From NCBI GenBank assembly GCA_020445785.1, contig JAGRFZ010000024.1, forward strand, positions 28,845 to 70,065: a stretch of DNA of 41,221 bases, written 5' to 3'. This document shows, piece after piece, positions 33,576-41,221 of the stretch. Position numbers and translations under genes: made by a program. The first letter of the stretch is position 1; the number at the start of each line of letters is the position of its first letter. Under the pieces are notes generated by a model. It was not told the DNA's origin, did not search any database, and worked only from the letters and a program-made list of their open reading frames with translations. Source of the stretch: Rhodocyclaceae bacterium (GTDB taxonomy: Bacteria; Pseudomonadota; Gammaproteobacteria; Burkholderiales; Rhodocyclaceae).

Positions 33576-34397
33576 ATGAACGAACGCCAATCCCTCTACC
33601 AGACACGCTATGGCGACGCCGACGTGCCTGTGCCGCAGGCCACGTCCGCGGTCATCGAACATCTGCTCAGCCACCGCTCGGTCCGCGCCTATCGGCCCGA
33701 TCCGGTCAGTGACGACCAGCTCGCGGCAGTCATCGCTGCCGCCCAGTCGGCGGCCAGTTCGTCGAACCTGCATGCCTGGAGCGTGGTCGCCGTGCGCGAC
33801 CCCGAGCGCAAGGCTGCGCTTGCCGAGTGCGCCGGTGGACAGGCCCACGTGCGGGAGGCACCGCTGCAACTGGTGTGGCTGGCCGATCTCGCCCGCCTGC
33901 ATCGGGTGGCCGAACGCTGCGAACGCCCGGACGAGGCGCTCGACTACACCGAGATGCTGCTGGTCGCTGTCATCGACGCGGCGCTGGCCGCCCAGAACGC
34001 CGCCGTCGCGGCCGAATCCCTGGGCCTCTCGCTGGTGTACATCGGCGGCATGCGCAATCGGCCCGAAAAGGTCGCCGAGATCCTCGGCTTGCCGCCACGG
34101 GTGTTCGCGGTGTTCGGCATGTGCGTCGGCTACGCCGACGCGTCGAAGCCCGCCTCGATCAAGCCGCGTCCGCCCCAGTCGGTGGTACTGCACCACGAGC
34201 GCTATTCGCTCGAGCAGCAGGACGCGCCGCTCGTGGCCTACGACGAAGCGATGGCGCGCTTCTACGAGAGCCAGCACATGAATGTGCGGGGCACCTGGTC
34301 GGTACATTCGTCGAAACGGGTCGCCGGCCCCGCTTCGCTCACCGGCCGCGACCGGCTGGTGGAAGCGCTCGATAATCTCGGCTTCGCGCTGAAGTAG
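33576..34397 (+). CDS. NfsA-like flavin nitroreductase / NADPH-dependent oxidoreductase
   Basis: 273 aa from ATG 33576; the frame is open further upstream but those residues are antisense-like repeats of the pump gene. FMN-binding nitroreductase fold: HRSVRAYRPDPVSDDQLAAVIAAAQSAASSSN at residues ~31-62 carries the FMN phosphate contacts (HRSVR; SASSSN). VYIGGMRNRPEKVAEILGLPPRVFAVFGMCVGY is typical of the NfsA/FRP group, as is the C-terminal WSVHSSKR. It reduces nitroaromatics, quinones or flavins with NADPH. It lies 64 bp after the pump gene, in the same direction. Confidence 0.9.
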   Translation: MNERQSLYQTRYGDADVPVPQATSAVIEHLLSHRSVRAYRPDPVSDDQLAAVIAAAQSAASSSNLHAWSVVAVRDPERKAALAECAGGQAHVREAPLQLVWLADLARLHRVAERCERPDEALDYTEMLLVAVIDAALAAQNAAVAAESLGLSLVYIGGMRNRPEKVAEILGLPPRVFAVFGMCVGYADASKPASIKPRPPQSVVLHHERYSLEQQDAPLVAYDEAMARFYESQHMNVRGTWSVHSSKRVAGPASLTGRDRLVEALDNLGFALK

Positions 34398-34415
34398 TCG
34401 AAGCGAGGCCGGCCC

Positions 34416-35345
34416 TCAGAACACCGACAGCCCGGTCCGCGCCGAGAACATTTCCAGGGCCTTCATGCCGAGCAGCGAGTTGCCGGTGTCGTCCAGGCCA
34501 GGCGACCACACACAGACGCTGAGGCGGTCCGGCACCACCGCGACGATGCCGCCGCCGACGCCACTCTTGCATGGCAGCCCGATGCGGAAGGCGAACTCGC
34601 CAGCCGCATCGTAGGTGCCGCAGGTCAGCATCAGCGCGTTCAACCGCCGCGCCTGACGTTCCGTCACCACGGCAGTGCCGTCCAGTGGGTGAGCGCCGTC
34701 GCGGCACAGGAACGCGGTTGCTCGGGCAAGCTGGAGGCAACTCATCGCCACCGAACACTGGTGAAAATACAGGTCGAGGACGGCATCGACCTCGTTATCG
34801 ATCTTGCCGAAGCTGCGCATGAAATTGGCGAGCGCGACATTGCGATAGCCGGTGGCGGCCTCCGACGCCGCCACTTCCTCGTCGAAGGCGACCGCCTCGC
34901 CGCACAGGCTGCCGAGCAGGGCCAGCAGCGTGGCGCGCGCGTCGGGACAGGCACTGACCAGCCGATCGGCGATCGCGATCGCGCCGGCATTGATGAACGG
35001 ATTGCGCGGCACCCCCTGCTCCCACTCGAGCTGCACCAGCGAATTGAACGGATTGCCCGACGGCTCCCGCCCGATCCGCTGCCACAGGGCGTCACCGACG
35101 TGGCGCATGGCCAGTGCCAGCGAGAACAGCTTGGAGATGCTCTGAATCGAAAACGGCGTATCGGCATCGCCGGCGGCGAACACCCGACCGTCGCCGGTGC
35201 ACAATGCAATGCCGAACTGCGCCGGGTCGACGCGGGCCAGCGCAGGAATGTACGTCGCCACCCGTCCGCTGCCCCGCTCGATCGCCAACGCATCGACAAT
35301 CTCGTCGACGATCGATTGATAGTCCACCGATCCCGATTCGCTCAC
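34416..35345 (-). CDS. glsA: Glutaminase A
   Basis: 309 aa serine-dependent beta-lactamase-like amidase that hydrolyses L-glutamine to glutamate and ammonia. Family signature segments: PFSIQSISKLFSLALAM with the catalytic S-x-x-K, EPSGNPFNSLVQLE, NPFINAGAIA, and LPCKSGVGGGIVAVVP near the C-terminus. Length is normal. Cytoplasmic. It faces nfsA (18-bp gap) and is divergent from the broken LuxR-type regulator gene, sharing a 194-bp promoter region with a perfect inverted repeat. Confidence 0.95.
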   Translation of the reverse strand: MSESGSVDYQSIVDEIVDALAIERGSGRVATYIPALARVDPAQFGIALCTGDGRVFAAGDADTPFSIQSISKLFSLALAMRHVGDALWQRIGREPSGNPFNSLVQLEWEQGVPRNPFINAGAIAIADRLVSACPDARATLLALLGSLCGEAVAFDEEVAASEAATGYRNVALANFMRSFGKIDNEVDAVLDLYFHQCSVAMSCLQLARATAFLCRDGAHPLDGTAVVTERQARRLNALMLTCGTYDAAGEFAFRIGLPCKSGVGGGIVAVVPDRLSVCVWSPGLDDTGNSLLGMKALEMFSARTGLSVF

Positions 35346-35423
35346 ATCGCTCTCCGATCACGACCGCCGGCACCACACGCCAACCGGGCCACGCCCGCTC
35401 GACCGCCGACATACTCTGATCCG

Positions 35424-35455
35424 TCATTTTAGCCTCCGTCGATAGGCTAAAATGA
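35424..35455. promoter_or_regulatory. Perfect 11+11 bp inverted repeat between glsA and the LuxR-type gene
   Basis: TCATTTTAGCC (35424-35434), 10-nt spacer, GGCTAAAATGA (35445-35455). It is centred about 95 bp before both start codons. The arms are AT-rich against a GC-rich background. Best read as a dimer-binding operator, most likely for the adjacent LuxR-type regulator; a stem-loop in RNA is the alternative. Confidence 0.65.
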
Positions 35456-35539
35456 TTCCGGCAGGCAGGCATTTCCCACCCAGGAAGAATATTCGGGTGC
35501 TGCATGCTGCCCCCCGGAATATGTCCAGCGGAGGTAAAC

Positions 35540-36729
35540 ATGCAGGACGTCGCCAAGCTGCTGCAGACAGTTTCCGGTATTTATTCGGCGCCCGGAAATC
35601 CCGACCGATGGCATGTCGCGATGGAAGAAGTCTGTGCACTGGTCGGTGCGCGCATGGGCGCCTATATGTTGATCAGTGCGGAAGATCAACGAACCGAGGG
35701 CCTGGCTTATTGTGGCGTCACCGACGAGCATGTCCAGCGCTACGCCGGCTACGGCGGACCGAGTACGGACATCCGCTTCAAGTACATCGATCGGCTGATC
35801 GCCGGCAAAGTGTTCCGCGATTTCGAATACGTGCCGAGCCGTGAGGAATACGATGCCAGCCCTTGGATCCAGTACCAGTTCGAGACGACCGGCACCTACT
35901 GGTGCATGACCGCACTGATCAGCACCCATCGCTTGTGGAACGATTTCATCAGCGTCAATCGCTTGAAGCGACTAGGCCCCACACCGACGCGCAGAAGCAG
36001 CACTTGCAGGACCTGCTCCCCCATCTGAGCAGGGCCGCGGAACTGCACCGGACCATGATCCGCCTGCAGGACCAGCACGGCGCCGTCATCCGGGTTCTGG
36101 ACATGCTGCTGGTGGGCTTGGTCATTGCCGATGCCTCCGGCAGGGTGGTCGTCGCAAATCGTGCCGCGTGCGAGATCGCCGAGCAGACCGGCGCACTGAA
36201 TGTCGGCACGACCGACGGCCGTCTCACGACCTGGCAGCCGATGCGCGACGAGGAACTCCGGAAGCTGCTCGCCGAGACGTCGCAGACCTCGAACGGAAAC
36301 GGTCGCCATGAAGGCGGCACCGTCGTGCTCCCGAAGCGCAGCGGCACCGGCTGCTTGCTGCTCGAGGTACTGCCCCTCAATGACGAGGAACTGCCGGATG
36401 GCGACGGCGTCCGGGGTTCCGCCGTATTCGTTCTGGATCCGCATCATTCCCACGTGGTCTCGCTCGCGGGCCTGGCGAAGATATTCGAACTGACCGAAAG
36501 CGAACACCAGATCGCATCGGCCTTGGCCAATGGGGCGACACCGGGAGAAATCGCCGATCGACGCGGTCGTTCGCTGGAAACGGTCAGAAGTCAGATCAAG
36601 CGCGTGTTTTCCAAGACCGGCACCCGCTCCCAACTCGGACTGTTGCGACTCGCCGTCAAGGCGAACCCGCCTATCGCTGCCAAGCAAGGTGGCGAGCAGG
36701 GCGACATATCTCCGCCGGAGCCGTCGTGA
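35540..36729 (+). pseudogene. LuxR-type HTH transcriptional regulator, interrupted by a one-base frameshift
   Basis: Starts at ATG 35540 (GGAGG 6 nt upstream) and runs 147 codons to the CCCC run at 35977-35980. The coherent protein continues in the frame starting at 35980 for 249 residues to 36729. Before the break: an N-terminal sensor-like domain (VSGIYSAPGNPDRWHVAMEE, then TDIRFKYIDRL). After it: DAQKQHLQDLLPHLSRAAELHR, a PAS-like part (IADASGRVVVANRAACEI) and a LuxR HTH at the C-terminus (LTESEHQIASALANGATPGEIA, RSLETVRSQIKRVFSKTG). One extra C would restore a ~396-aa protein. This is either a sequencing or assembly indel, a phase-variable tract, or a young pseudogene; codon use on both sides is intact. 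Confidence 0.85.
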
Positions 36730-36845
36730 TCCGGACGGCCTGCCCGCTTCCCGCGCCGGCAAGCGGCCGGGACGGTGCCAGGACCGTACGGGGCAAACCA
36801 AAGCGGCTGACGCAATCACCCGGAAGGGTGAGTCGCCAGAGATTA

Positions 36846-36896
36846 CATTTCAGCCCGAACGGAATGGATTGAGAATGCCATCTGTATGTAAATAAT
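36846..36896 (+). promoter_or_regulatory. Candidate promoter and operator half-site before the repeat protein gene
   Basis: In the 265-bp gap 36730-36994, CATTTCAGCC (36846-36855) matches the operator arm CATTTTAGCC at 35425-35434 in 9 of 10 bases. Just downstream is a sigma70-like pair, TTGAGA (36869-36874), 16 nt, AATAAT (36891-36896). A site ending 13 bp before the -35 suits an activator. No second full arm is present (a loose TGAGAATG follows). Confidence 0.45.
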
Positions 36897-36994
36897 GGCC
36901 TTTATTTTCCGGGCATGCTTCGTGCCTCGTCTCCGCCGCACGGATTCAAAGAATTCGATCCGATCCAATGGCATCGTGCAAAGGAGACATACAG

Positions 36995-38899
36995 ATGAAC
37001 CTGAAACCAGTATTCGGCGTATTCGCTTCTTCGTGCCTGCTGCTTGGGGCCGGCGGCGCAATGGCCGAGATCATCACGCAGGGAAGTGTGAATCCGACAA
37101 TCGTGGGCCCCGACGAAGTCACCGTTTCGGGGACGGGGCTGGCGGTGGGTGGCGATTTCACCGCCGCGGGCGACGGCGTCGTCGAAATCGCCAACGGCTC
37201 GAAGCTCACGGTCGACGCCAGCCCGACACCGGTGGCCGCCCCGTTCGTGAATCTGGCACCGCTGCCCGGCGCCAGCGGCCGATTGTCGGTCAGCGGCGGG
37301 TCGATCGGCGGCGTGCCGTCCACCCTGCGCATCGAGGGCGCCACAGCGGACAGCGGCGCCTTTCTCACGGTCGGCCGCGGCGGGAGCGGCCACTTGGTGG
37401 TCGATAGCGGCGGCTTGGTCGAGATCGACAGCCTGGGGGCCTCCCTCGGTCGCGGCATTCCCGGGCTCGGCTTTCCTGCGGGATTCAACATCGCACGCGA
37501 CGCCGGCTCCATCGGACTCATCGAACTCTCCGGCACCGGTTCGGAGATGCGGGTCAGCAGCGATTTCGCGTTTGGTGCGATCGCCCGGGAAGGCGATGGC
37601 CGCATGGACATCCGCGACGGCGCCAGGCTGCTCTTCACGGGCATCAACAGCGATCTGAACGTCTCCAGCGACCGCGGCGTACCGCTCCCCGGCACCGGAG
37701 GCAGCCGGCACGGCGAGTTGCACGTGGCGACCGGTGGACAGATCTCCGGTCCGGTGTTTCTCAATGTCGGCGGATCGGTGGGCGGGACCGGCGCGCTCAC
37801 ACTCGACGGCAACGACTCACGCATTGCGCTGGCCGGGGCCTGTACCGCCGACTGTCCCGTCGGTTTCTCCTTTCCCGACCAGGGGGCATTTCTTGGAATC
37901 GGCGTCAACGAAGGCGAGGGCCATGTTGCAATCACAGGCGGCGCCGAGCTACGGATCGATTCCACCTCGGCCCCCGGCGCCGAGAACGTGGGATTCGCGC
38001 TCGGTGGCAGCTCCATTCTCGGCCCCCGCGGCGAAGGCCACCTGCTGGTCTCCGGTGCCGGGTCGGAGCTGCGGGTGATCGGCGACCAGGCCTTCTTCGC
38101 GATCGGCCGGCTGCAGCAAGGGACGGGATCGATGACGATCGAGAAGGGCGGCCGAGTCGTCGTCGAAAACGGCGACAGCGGCTCCCGCGGCTTCATCGGC
38201 GATCGCCCGGGCGCAAGCGGTACCGTGACGGTGGACGGCGAGAATTCGCTGTTCGACGCCGGCCGCTACCTCGGCGTAGGCGTGGACTCCGGCGGCGCCG
38301 AAGACCAGGGCAAAGGCACGCTCAAGTTGTCCGATGGCGGCACGGTGCTCGCAAACATCATCGAAGTCGCGGCAGGCGGCCAGATCATGGGCAACGGCAT
38401 CATGGCGGCCAGCGATGCCGACAAGATCCAGGTGCGCATCGATGAATTCGGCAACATCGCGGCGGGACTGTCGGTCGGCGAACTGGTCATCGACGGGGAT
38501 CTGGTGTTTGCCGGCGGATCGATGACGGTCGAGGCCGAGGGGCCCGGCCAGATCGACAAGGTCTTGGTCGCCGGTGATCTGCTGTTGCTGGATGGCTTCA
38601 TCGACATCCTGGTGGGCTACGTGCCGCAGCCGGACGAGGCGTTGTCGTTCTTCGACGTGGGCGGCGTGTTCGAGTTCGACCCGGCCTTCGATGGCTTCCG
38701 GGTGTTCGCATCCCCGGGCTCGGGGCTGGCGGTCGGCACCGAGATTGCGATCGGCATCGGCAACGCCATCTTCACGGCGGTGGTCAGCACCGTTCCCGCG
38801 CCCTCGACTCTCGCGCTGGTTGTGCTCGCCCTCGCCGCGGGCGGCACCCTGCGACGGTGCGCGCGGCTCGATCGGCCCCATCCGACGACTGCCCACTGA
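36995..38899 (+). CDS. Exported T5SS/PEP-CTERM-type repeat protein with variant PAPS sorting tail
   Basis: 634 aa from ATG 36995 (AAGGAGA upstream). Signal peptide cleaved near AMA-EI (~24). The body is a series of short beta repeats of the form G-x-L/V-x-V-x-x-G-G-x-L-x-I, for example GHLVVDSGGLVEI, GELHVATGGQISG, GHVAITGGAELRI, GHLLVSGAGSELRV and GSMTIEKGGRVVV, which suggests a right-handed beta-helix as in autotransporter passengers. The C-terminus VPAPSTLALVVLALAAGG plus RRCAR is a PEP-CTERM-like signal with Ala for Glu (motif, membrane helix, Arg cluster). No autotransporter barrel is present. Probably exported and processed by an exosortase encoded elsewhere, with a role in biofilm or surface layers. 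It lies downstream of the broken LuxR-type gene. Confidence 0.85.
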   Translation: MNLKPVFGVFASSCLLLGAGGAMAEIITQGSVNPTIVGPDEVTVSGTGLAVGGDFTAAGDGVVEIANGSKLTVDASPTPVAAPFVNLAPLPGASGRLSVSGGSIGGVPSTLRIEGATADSGAFLTVGRGGSGHLVVDSGGLVEIDSLGASLGRGIPGLGFPAGFNIARDAGSIGLIELSGTGSEMRVSSDFAFGAIAREGDGRMDIRDGARLLFTGINSDLNVSSDRGVPLPGTGGSRHGELHVATGGQISGPVFLNVGGSVGGTGALTLDGNDSRIALAGACTADCPVGFSFPDQGAFLGIGVNEGEGHVAITGGAELRIDSTSAPGAENVGFALGGSSILGPRGEGHLLVSGAGSELRVIGDQAFFAIGRLQQGTGSMTIEKGGRVVVENGDSGSRGFIGDRPGASGTVTVDGENSLFDAGRYLGVGVDSGGAEDQGKGTLKLSDGGTVLANIIEVAAGGQIMGNGIMAASDADKIQVRIDEFGNIAAGLSVGELVIDGDLVFAGGSMTVEAEGPGQIDKVLVAGDLLLLDGFIDILVGYVPQPDEALSFFDVGGVFEFDPAFDGFRVFASPGSGLAVGTEIAIGIGNAIFTAVVSTVPAPSTLALVVLALAAGGTLRRCARLDRPHPTTAH

Positions 38900-39153
38900 G
38901 CGCGCTCGGCGCGACACGGCATCCATCGCCAATCCCAATCCGGGTTCGGGCGCCAGGCCGGCAAACGGCCCGCTCGGACCCGGCCAACGCGACGATCGCG
39001 CGCAGCCGGAAAGCGGCCACGAAAAGCCGTCCCAGGGGCAAACGATCGCACTCTGGGAGGCTCGTGGCGGAGCCGGCCAGAGCCGAGCCATAGGCCGAAG
39101 CGCGATCGACCTTCGTCGTGCCCTCACCGATGGCCGATCGCGACGCGCGCCGC
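38900..39153. other. Intergenic region without recognised feature
   Basis: 254 bp between the convergent repeat-protein and tpm stop codons. Several frames are open by GC bias, but none gives a plausible protein or ribosome site. No T-tailed hairpin was found. Confidence 0.5.
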
Positions 39154-39795
39154 TCAGGATCGGGGTTCGAGCAGCCAGGCCCGGTCAACGGCCGGCACCT
39201 TGCCCTTCAGGCCACCTGGAACGTCGCTGGTCGACAGTATCGACATCGCGTAGTCGGATTCGTAGAGGGTCCGCACTTCGGCCTCGTCCACCGAAAACGG
39301 CGGACCCTCGAGCCGGCTCTGGTCGTATTCGAAGGTCACCAGCAACTGCCGCGTGCCACCGGAGATCCGTCGCACGTGCGAAGCGTAGCGCGAGCGCATC
39401 GGCGGCGGCAACGCGACCAGCGCCGCCCGGTCATAGACCGCATCGACCGAGCCAAGTCGCGCTCGATCGAGTTCGAAGATATCGCCCAGGAAAACATCGA
39501 TTCCTTCGGCTCGGTGATGGCGCAAACCGCCGACGGAAGTGACCTCCGGCGCCACGCCCAGCTCCTCGAACAGCTCACCGACCGCCAGCGGGCTCAACTC
39601 GATGCCGACAACCCGGATTCCACGACCCAGCAGCCAGGCGATATCCAGCGTCTTGCCGCACAAGGGCAGGAAGATGCGATCGCCGGCGCTCAGGCCGAGA
39701 CGCTCGAAGTGCGATTCGAGCAAGGGGTTGACGGCCTTTTCGTGAAAGCCGATCTCACGCGCGTGCCATTTTCGATGCCAGAATTCCGCGTCCAT
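39154..39795 (-). CDS. tpm: Thiopurine S-methyltransferase family protein
   Basis: 213 aa, full length SAM-dependent methyltransferase of the bacterial TPMT type. The N-terminus MDAEFWHRKWHAREIGFHE and the segments FLPLCGKTLDIAWLLGRG (SAM-binding motif I), GIELSPLAVGELFEE and DAVYDRAALVALPPPMR are diagnostic. In other bacteria the enzyme methylates selenium or tellurium compounds and thiopurines; the natural substrate here is unknown. It is downstream of acnB on the same strand but separated by an intrinsic terminator, so it probably has its own promoter in 39796-39866. Confidence 0.94.
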   Translation of the reverse strand: MDAEFWHRKWHAREIGFHEKAVNPLLESHFERLGLSAGDRIFLPLCGKTLDIAWLLGRGIRVVGIELSPLAVGELFEELGVAPEVTSVGGLRHHRAEGIDVFLGDIFELDRARLGSVDAVYDRAALVALPPPMRSRYASHVRRISGGTRQLLVTFEYDQSRLEGPPFSVDEAEVRTLYESDYAMSILSTSDVPGGLKGKVPAVDRAWLLEPRS

Positions 39796-39866
39796 CCGTT
39801 CGATTCCTCCGCTTCGCCTGTCGAACGAGCGGCAAAGGCCGCCCGACGATCCGCTCGCCGGTTGCG

Positions 39867-39899
39867 AAAAAACGCCCCGGCAGTTTCCTGCACGGGGCG
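39867..39899 (-). terminator. Intrinsic terminator after acnB
   Basis: Read on the minus strand: stem CGCCCCG with CGGGGCG (39893-39899 and 39873-39879), inner GCAG/CTGC pairing with a one-base bulge, then six T (39872-39867). It lies 43 bp past the acnB stop. Confidence 0.92.
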
Positions 39900-39941
39900 A
39901 TCGTCGTCCGCATGGGTGGCAGCCGAGGCTGCCGCCTGCAC

Positions 39942-41221
39942 TTACACCTCGACGGTGTCGGCGACCTGCTTGAACTCTTCGATCTGGTCGAAGTTCATGT
40001 AGCGATAGACCTCACCGGCCTTGGCGCCGAGTGCCTCGACCTGGGCCATGTACTCGGACACGCTCGGGATCTTGCCCATCAGCGCGCATACCGCGGCCAA
40101 CTCGGCCGAACCGAGATAGACCCGGGTGTCGATGCCGAGGCGGTTCGGGAAGTTGCGGGTCGAGGTGGACATCGCGGTCGAGCCCTTGCGGATCTGCGCC
40201 TGGTTGCCCATGCACAGCGAGCAGCCCGGCATCTCCATCCGCGCGCCGGACTTGCCGAGCACCGAATAGTAGCCTTCCTCGTTGAGGATCATCGCGTCCA
40301 TCTTGGTCGGCGGGGCGATCCACAGCCGGGTCGGGATGTCGGACTTGCCTTCGAGCACCTTGCCGGCGGCGCGGAAATGGCCGATGTTGGTCATGCACGA
40401 GCCGATGAAGACCTCGTCGATCTTGTCGCCGGCGACTTCGGAGAGCAGCTTGACGTCGTCCGGGTCGTTCGGGCAGGCAACGATCGGCTCCTTGACGTCG
40501 GCCAGGTCGATCTCGATCACCGCGGCGTACTCGGCGTCGGCGTCACCGGCAAGCAGTTCGCCGTTGGCGATCCAGTCCTCCATCGCCTTGATGCGGCGGC
40601 CCAACGTGCGGGCGTCCTGGTAGCCATTGGCGATCATCCACTTCATCAGCGTGATGTTCGAGTTCATGTACTCGACGATCGGCGCCTTGTTCAGATGCAC
40701 CGTGCAGCCGGCAGCGGAGCGTTCGGCCGAGGCGTCGGTGAGCTCGAAGGCCTGCTCGACCTTGAGGTCCGGCAGACCCTCGATCTCGAGGATGCGGCCC
40801 GAGAAGATGTTCTTCTTGCCTTTCTTCTCGACCGTCAGCAGGCCCTGGCGGATCGCGTACAGCGGGATCGCATTGACCAGGTCGCGCAGCGTCACGCCCG
40901 GCTGCATCGTGCCCTTGAAGCGCACCAGCACCGACTCCGGCATGTCGAGCGGCATCACGCCGGTGGCGGCGGCGAAGGCCACCAGGCCGGAGCCGGCCGG
41001 GAAAGAGATCCCGATCGGGAAGCGGGTGTGGGAATCGCCGCCGGTGCCGACCGTGTCGGGCAGCAGCAGGCGGTTGAGCCAGGAGTGGATGACACCGTCG
41101 CCCGGGCGCAGTGCGACGCCGCCACGCGTGCTGATGAAGCTCGGCAGCTCGCGGTGCATGCGCACGTCCACCAGCTTCGGGTAGGCGGCGGTATGACAGA
41201 ACGACTGCATCGTCATGTCGG
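39942..41221 (-). CDS. acnB: Aconitate hydratase B, C-terminal half (5' end outside window)
   Basis: TCA-cycle and methylcitrate-cycle enzyme (citrate/isocitrate, [4Fe-4S]). About 426 C-terminal residues of the usual ~865 are present; the gene runs off the right edge. Cluster-ligand regions are visible: [15 protein letters not shown] with the first Cys and [13 protein letters not shown] with the other two. [24 protein letters not shown] and [11 protein letters not shown] (substrate contacts) are typical of AcnB, not AcnA. It ends with a strong terminator. It may be involved in propionate metabolism as AcnB often is, but no prp gene is in the window. Confidence 0.96.
   Translation of the reverse strand, partial: DMTMQSFCHTAAYPKLVDVRMHRELPSFISTRGGVALRPGDGVIHSWLNRLLLPDTVGTGGDSHTRFPIGISFPAGSGLVAFAAATGVMPLDMPESVLVRFKGTMQPGVTLRDLVNAIPLYAIRQGLLTVEKKGKKNIFSGRILEIEGLPDLKVEQAFELTDASAERSAAGCTVHLNKAPIVEYMNSNITLMKWMIANGYQDARTLGRRIKAMEDWIANGELLAGDADAEYAAVIEIDLADVKEPIVACPNDPDDVKLLSEVAGDKIDEVFIGSCMTNIGHFRAAGKVLEGKSDIPTRLWIAPPTKMDAMILNEEGYYSVLGKSGARMEMPGCSLCMGNQAQIRKGSTAMSTSTRNFPNRLGIDTRVYLGSAELAAVCALMGKIPSVSEYMAQVEALGAKAGEVYRYMNFDQIEEFKQVADTVEV

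Noticed and set aside
30944-33577. An 877-codon open frame on the minus strand inside the RND permease gene
   Set aside because: Product is His/Gln/Arg/Asp-rich with no domain, no ribosome site and lies fully antisense to a clear transporter; it comes from GC bias at third positions.
35447-35929. A 160-codon minus-strand frame opposite the LuxR-type gene
   Set aside because: Antisense to the conserved N-terminal domain of the regulator and without recognisable features.
38900-39153. Short open frames between the repeat protein and tpm
   Set aside because: Arg/Pro/Ala-rich, no ribosome site, several overlapping frames open at once, as expected from high GC.

Overview
The window is a high-GC proteobacterial chromosome segment with densely packed genes on both strands. 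The gene content (EttA, SlyX, YaeQ, AcnB, a GcvR-like ACT protein, class I PPK2, a beta-type cold shock protein, a PEP-CTERM-like surface protein) fits a betaproteobacterium, perhaps of the Rhodocyclales type. The lineage is an inference from family resemblance. I see no tRNA, rRNA, CRISPR array, IS element, phage gene or replication origin, so this reads as ordinary chromosome with several accessory patches.

Layout: 1-3 kb holds the end of ettA facing an HDOD/hemerythrin gene pair. 3-5 kb is a nine-heme periplasmic cytochrome c. 5-9 kb has small envelope genes (an unknown exported protein, slyX, a LolA-like protein, an NrfJ-like protein), an unknown helical protein and the GTPase rbgA/ylqF. 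9-12.7 kb carries an EF-hand protein, a cold shock gene, a small lipoyl-domain protein with a CX3CX2C motif, yaeQ, a MazG-like pyrophosphohydrolase, a GcvR-like protein and a crotonase. 12.8-15.5 kb has ppk2 and cardiolipin synthase.

15.5-22.6 kb is a signalling and envelope block. A hybrid histidine kinase sits upstream of cardiolipin synthase. It diverges from a transmembrane Ser/Thr kinase, which is translationally coupled to a LysM-like/NodB deacetylase lipoprotein and a repeat lipoprotein. A LysM/TPR lipoprotein gene converges on that operon.

22.8-28.3 kb holds scpB and two divergent LysR-controlled units (doxX-ygiD and an MFS exporter), each with perfect inverted repeats in the shared promoter region. 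28.3-34.4 kb has a DUF3014 protein, an RND efflux pair and an NfsA-like nitroreductase. 34.4-38.9 kb has glutaminase, a LuxR-type regulator broken by a one-base frameshift in a C run, and a T5SS/PEP-CTERM-type repeat protein. A perfect 11+11 bp inverted repeat lies between glutaminase and the regulator, and a near copy of its half-site lies upstream of the repeat protein. The window closes with tpm and the 3' half of acnB, which ends at a clear intrinsic terminator.

The most unusual items are the Ser/Thr kinase-deacetylase-lipoprotein operon, the freestanding lipoyl domain with a CX3CX2C motif, and the LuxR/repeat-protein locus with its shared operator-like sequence.
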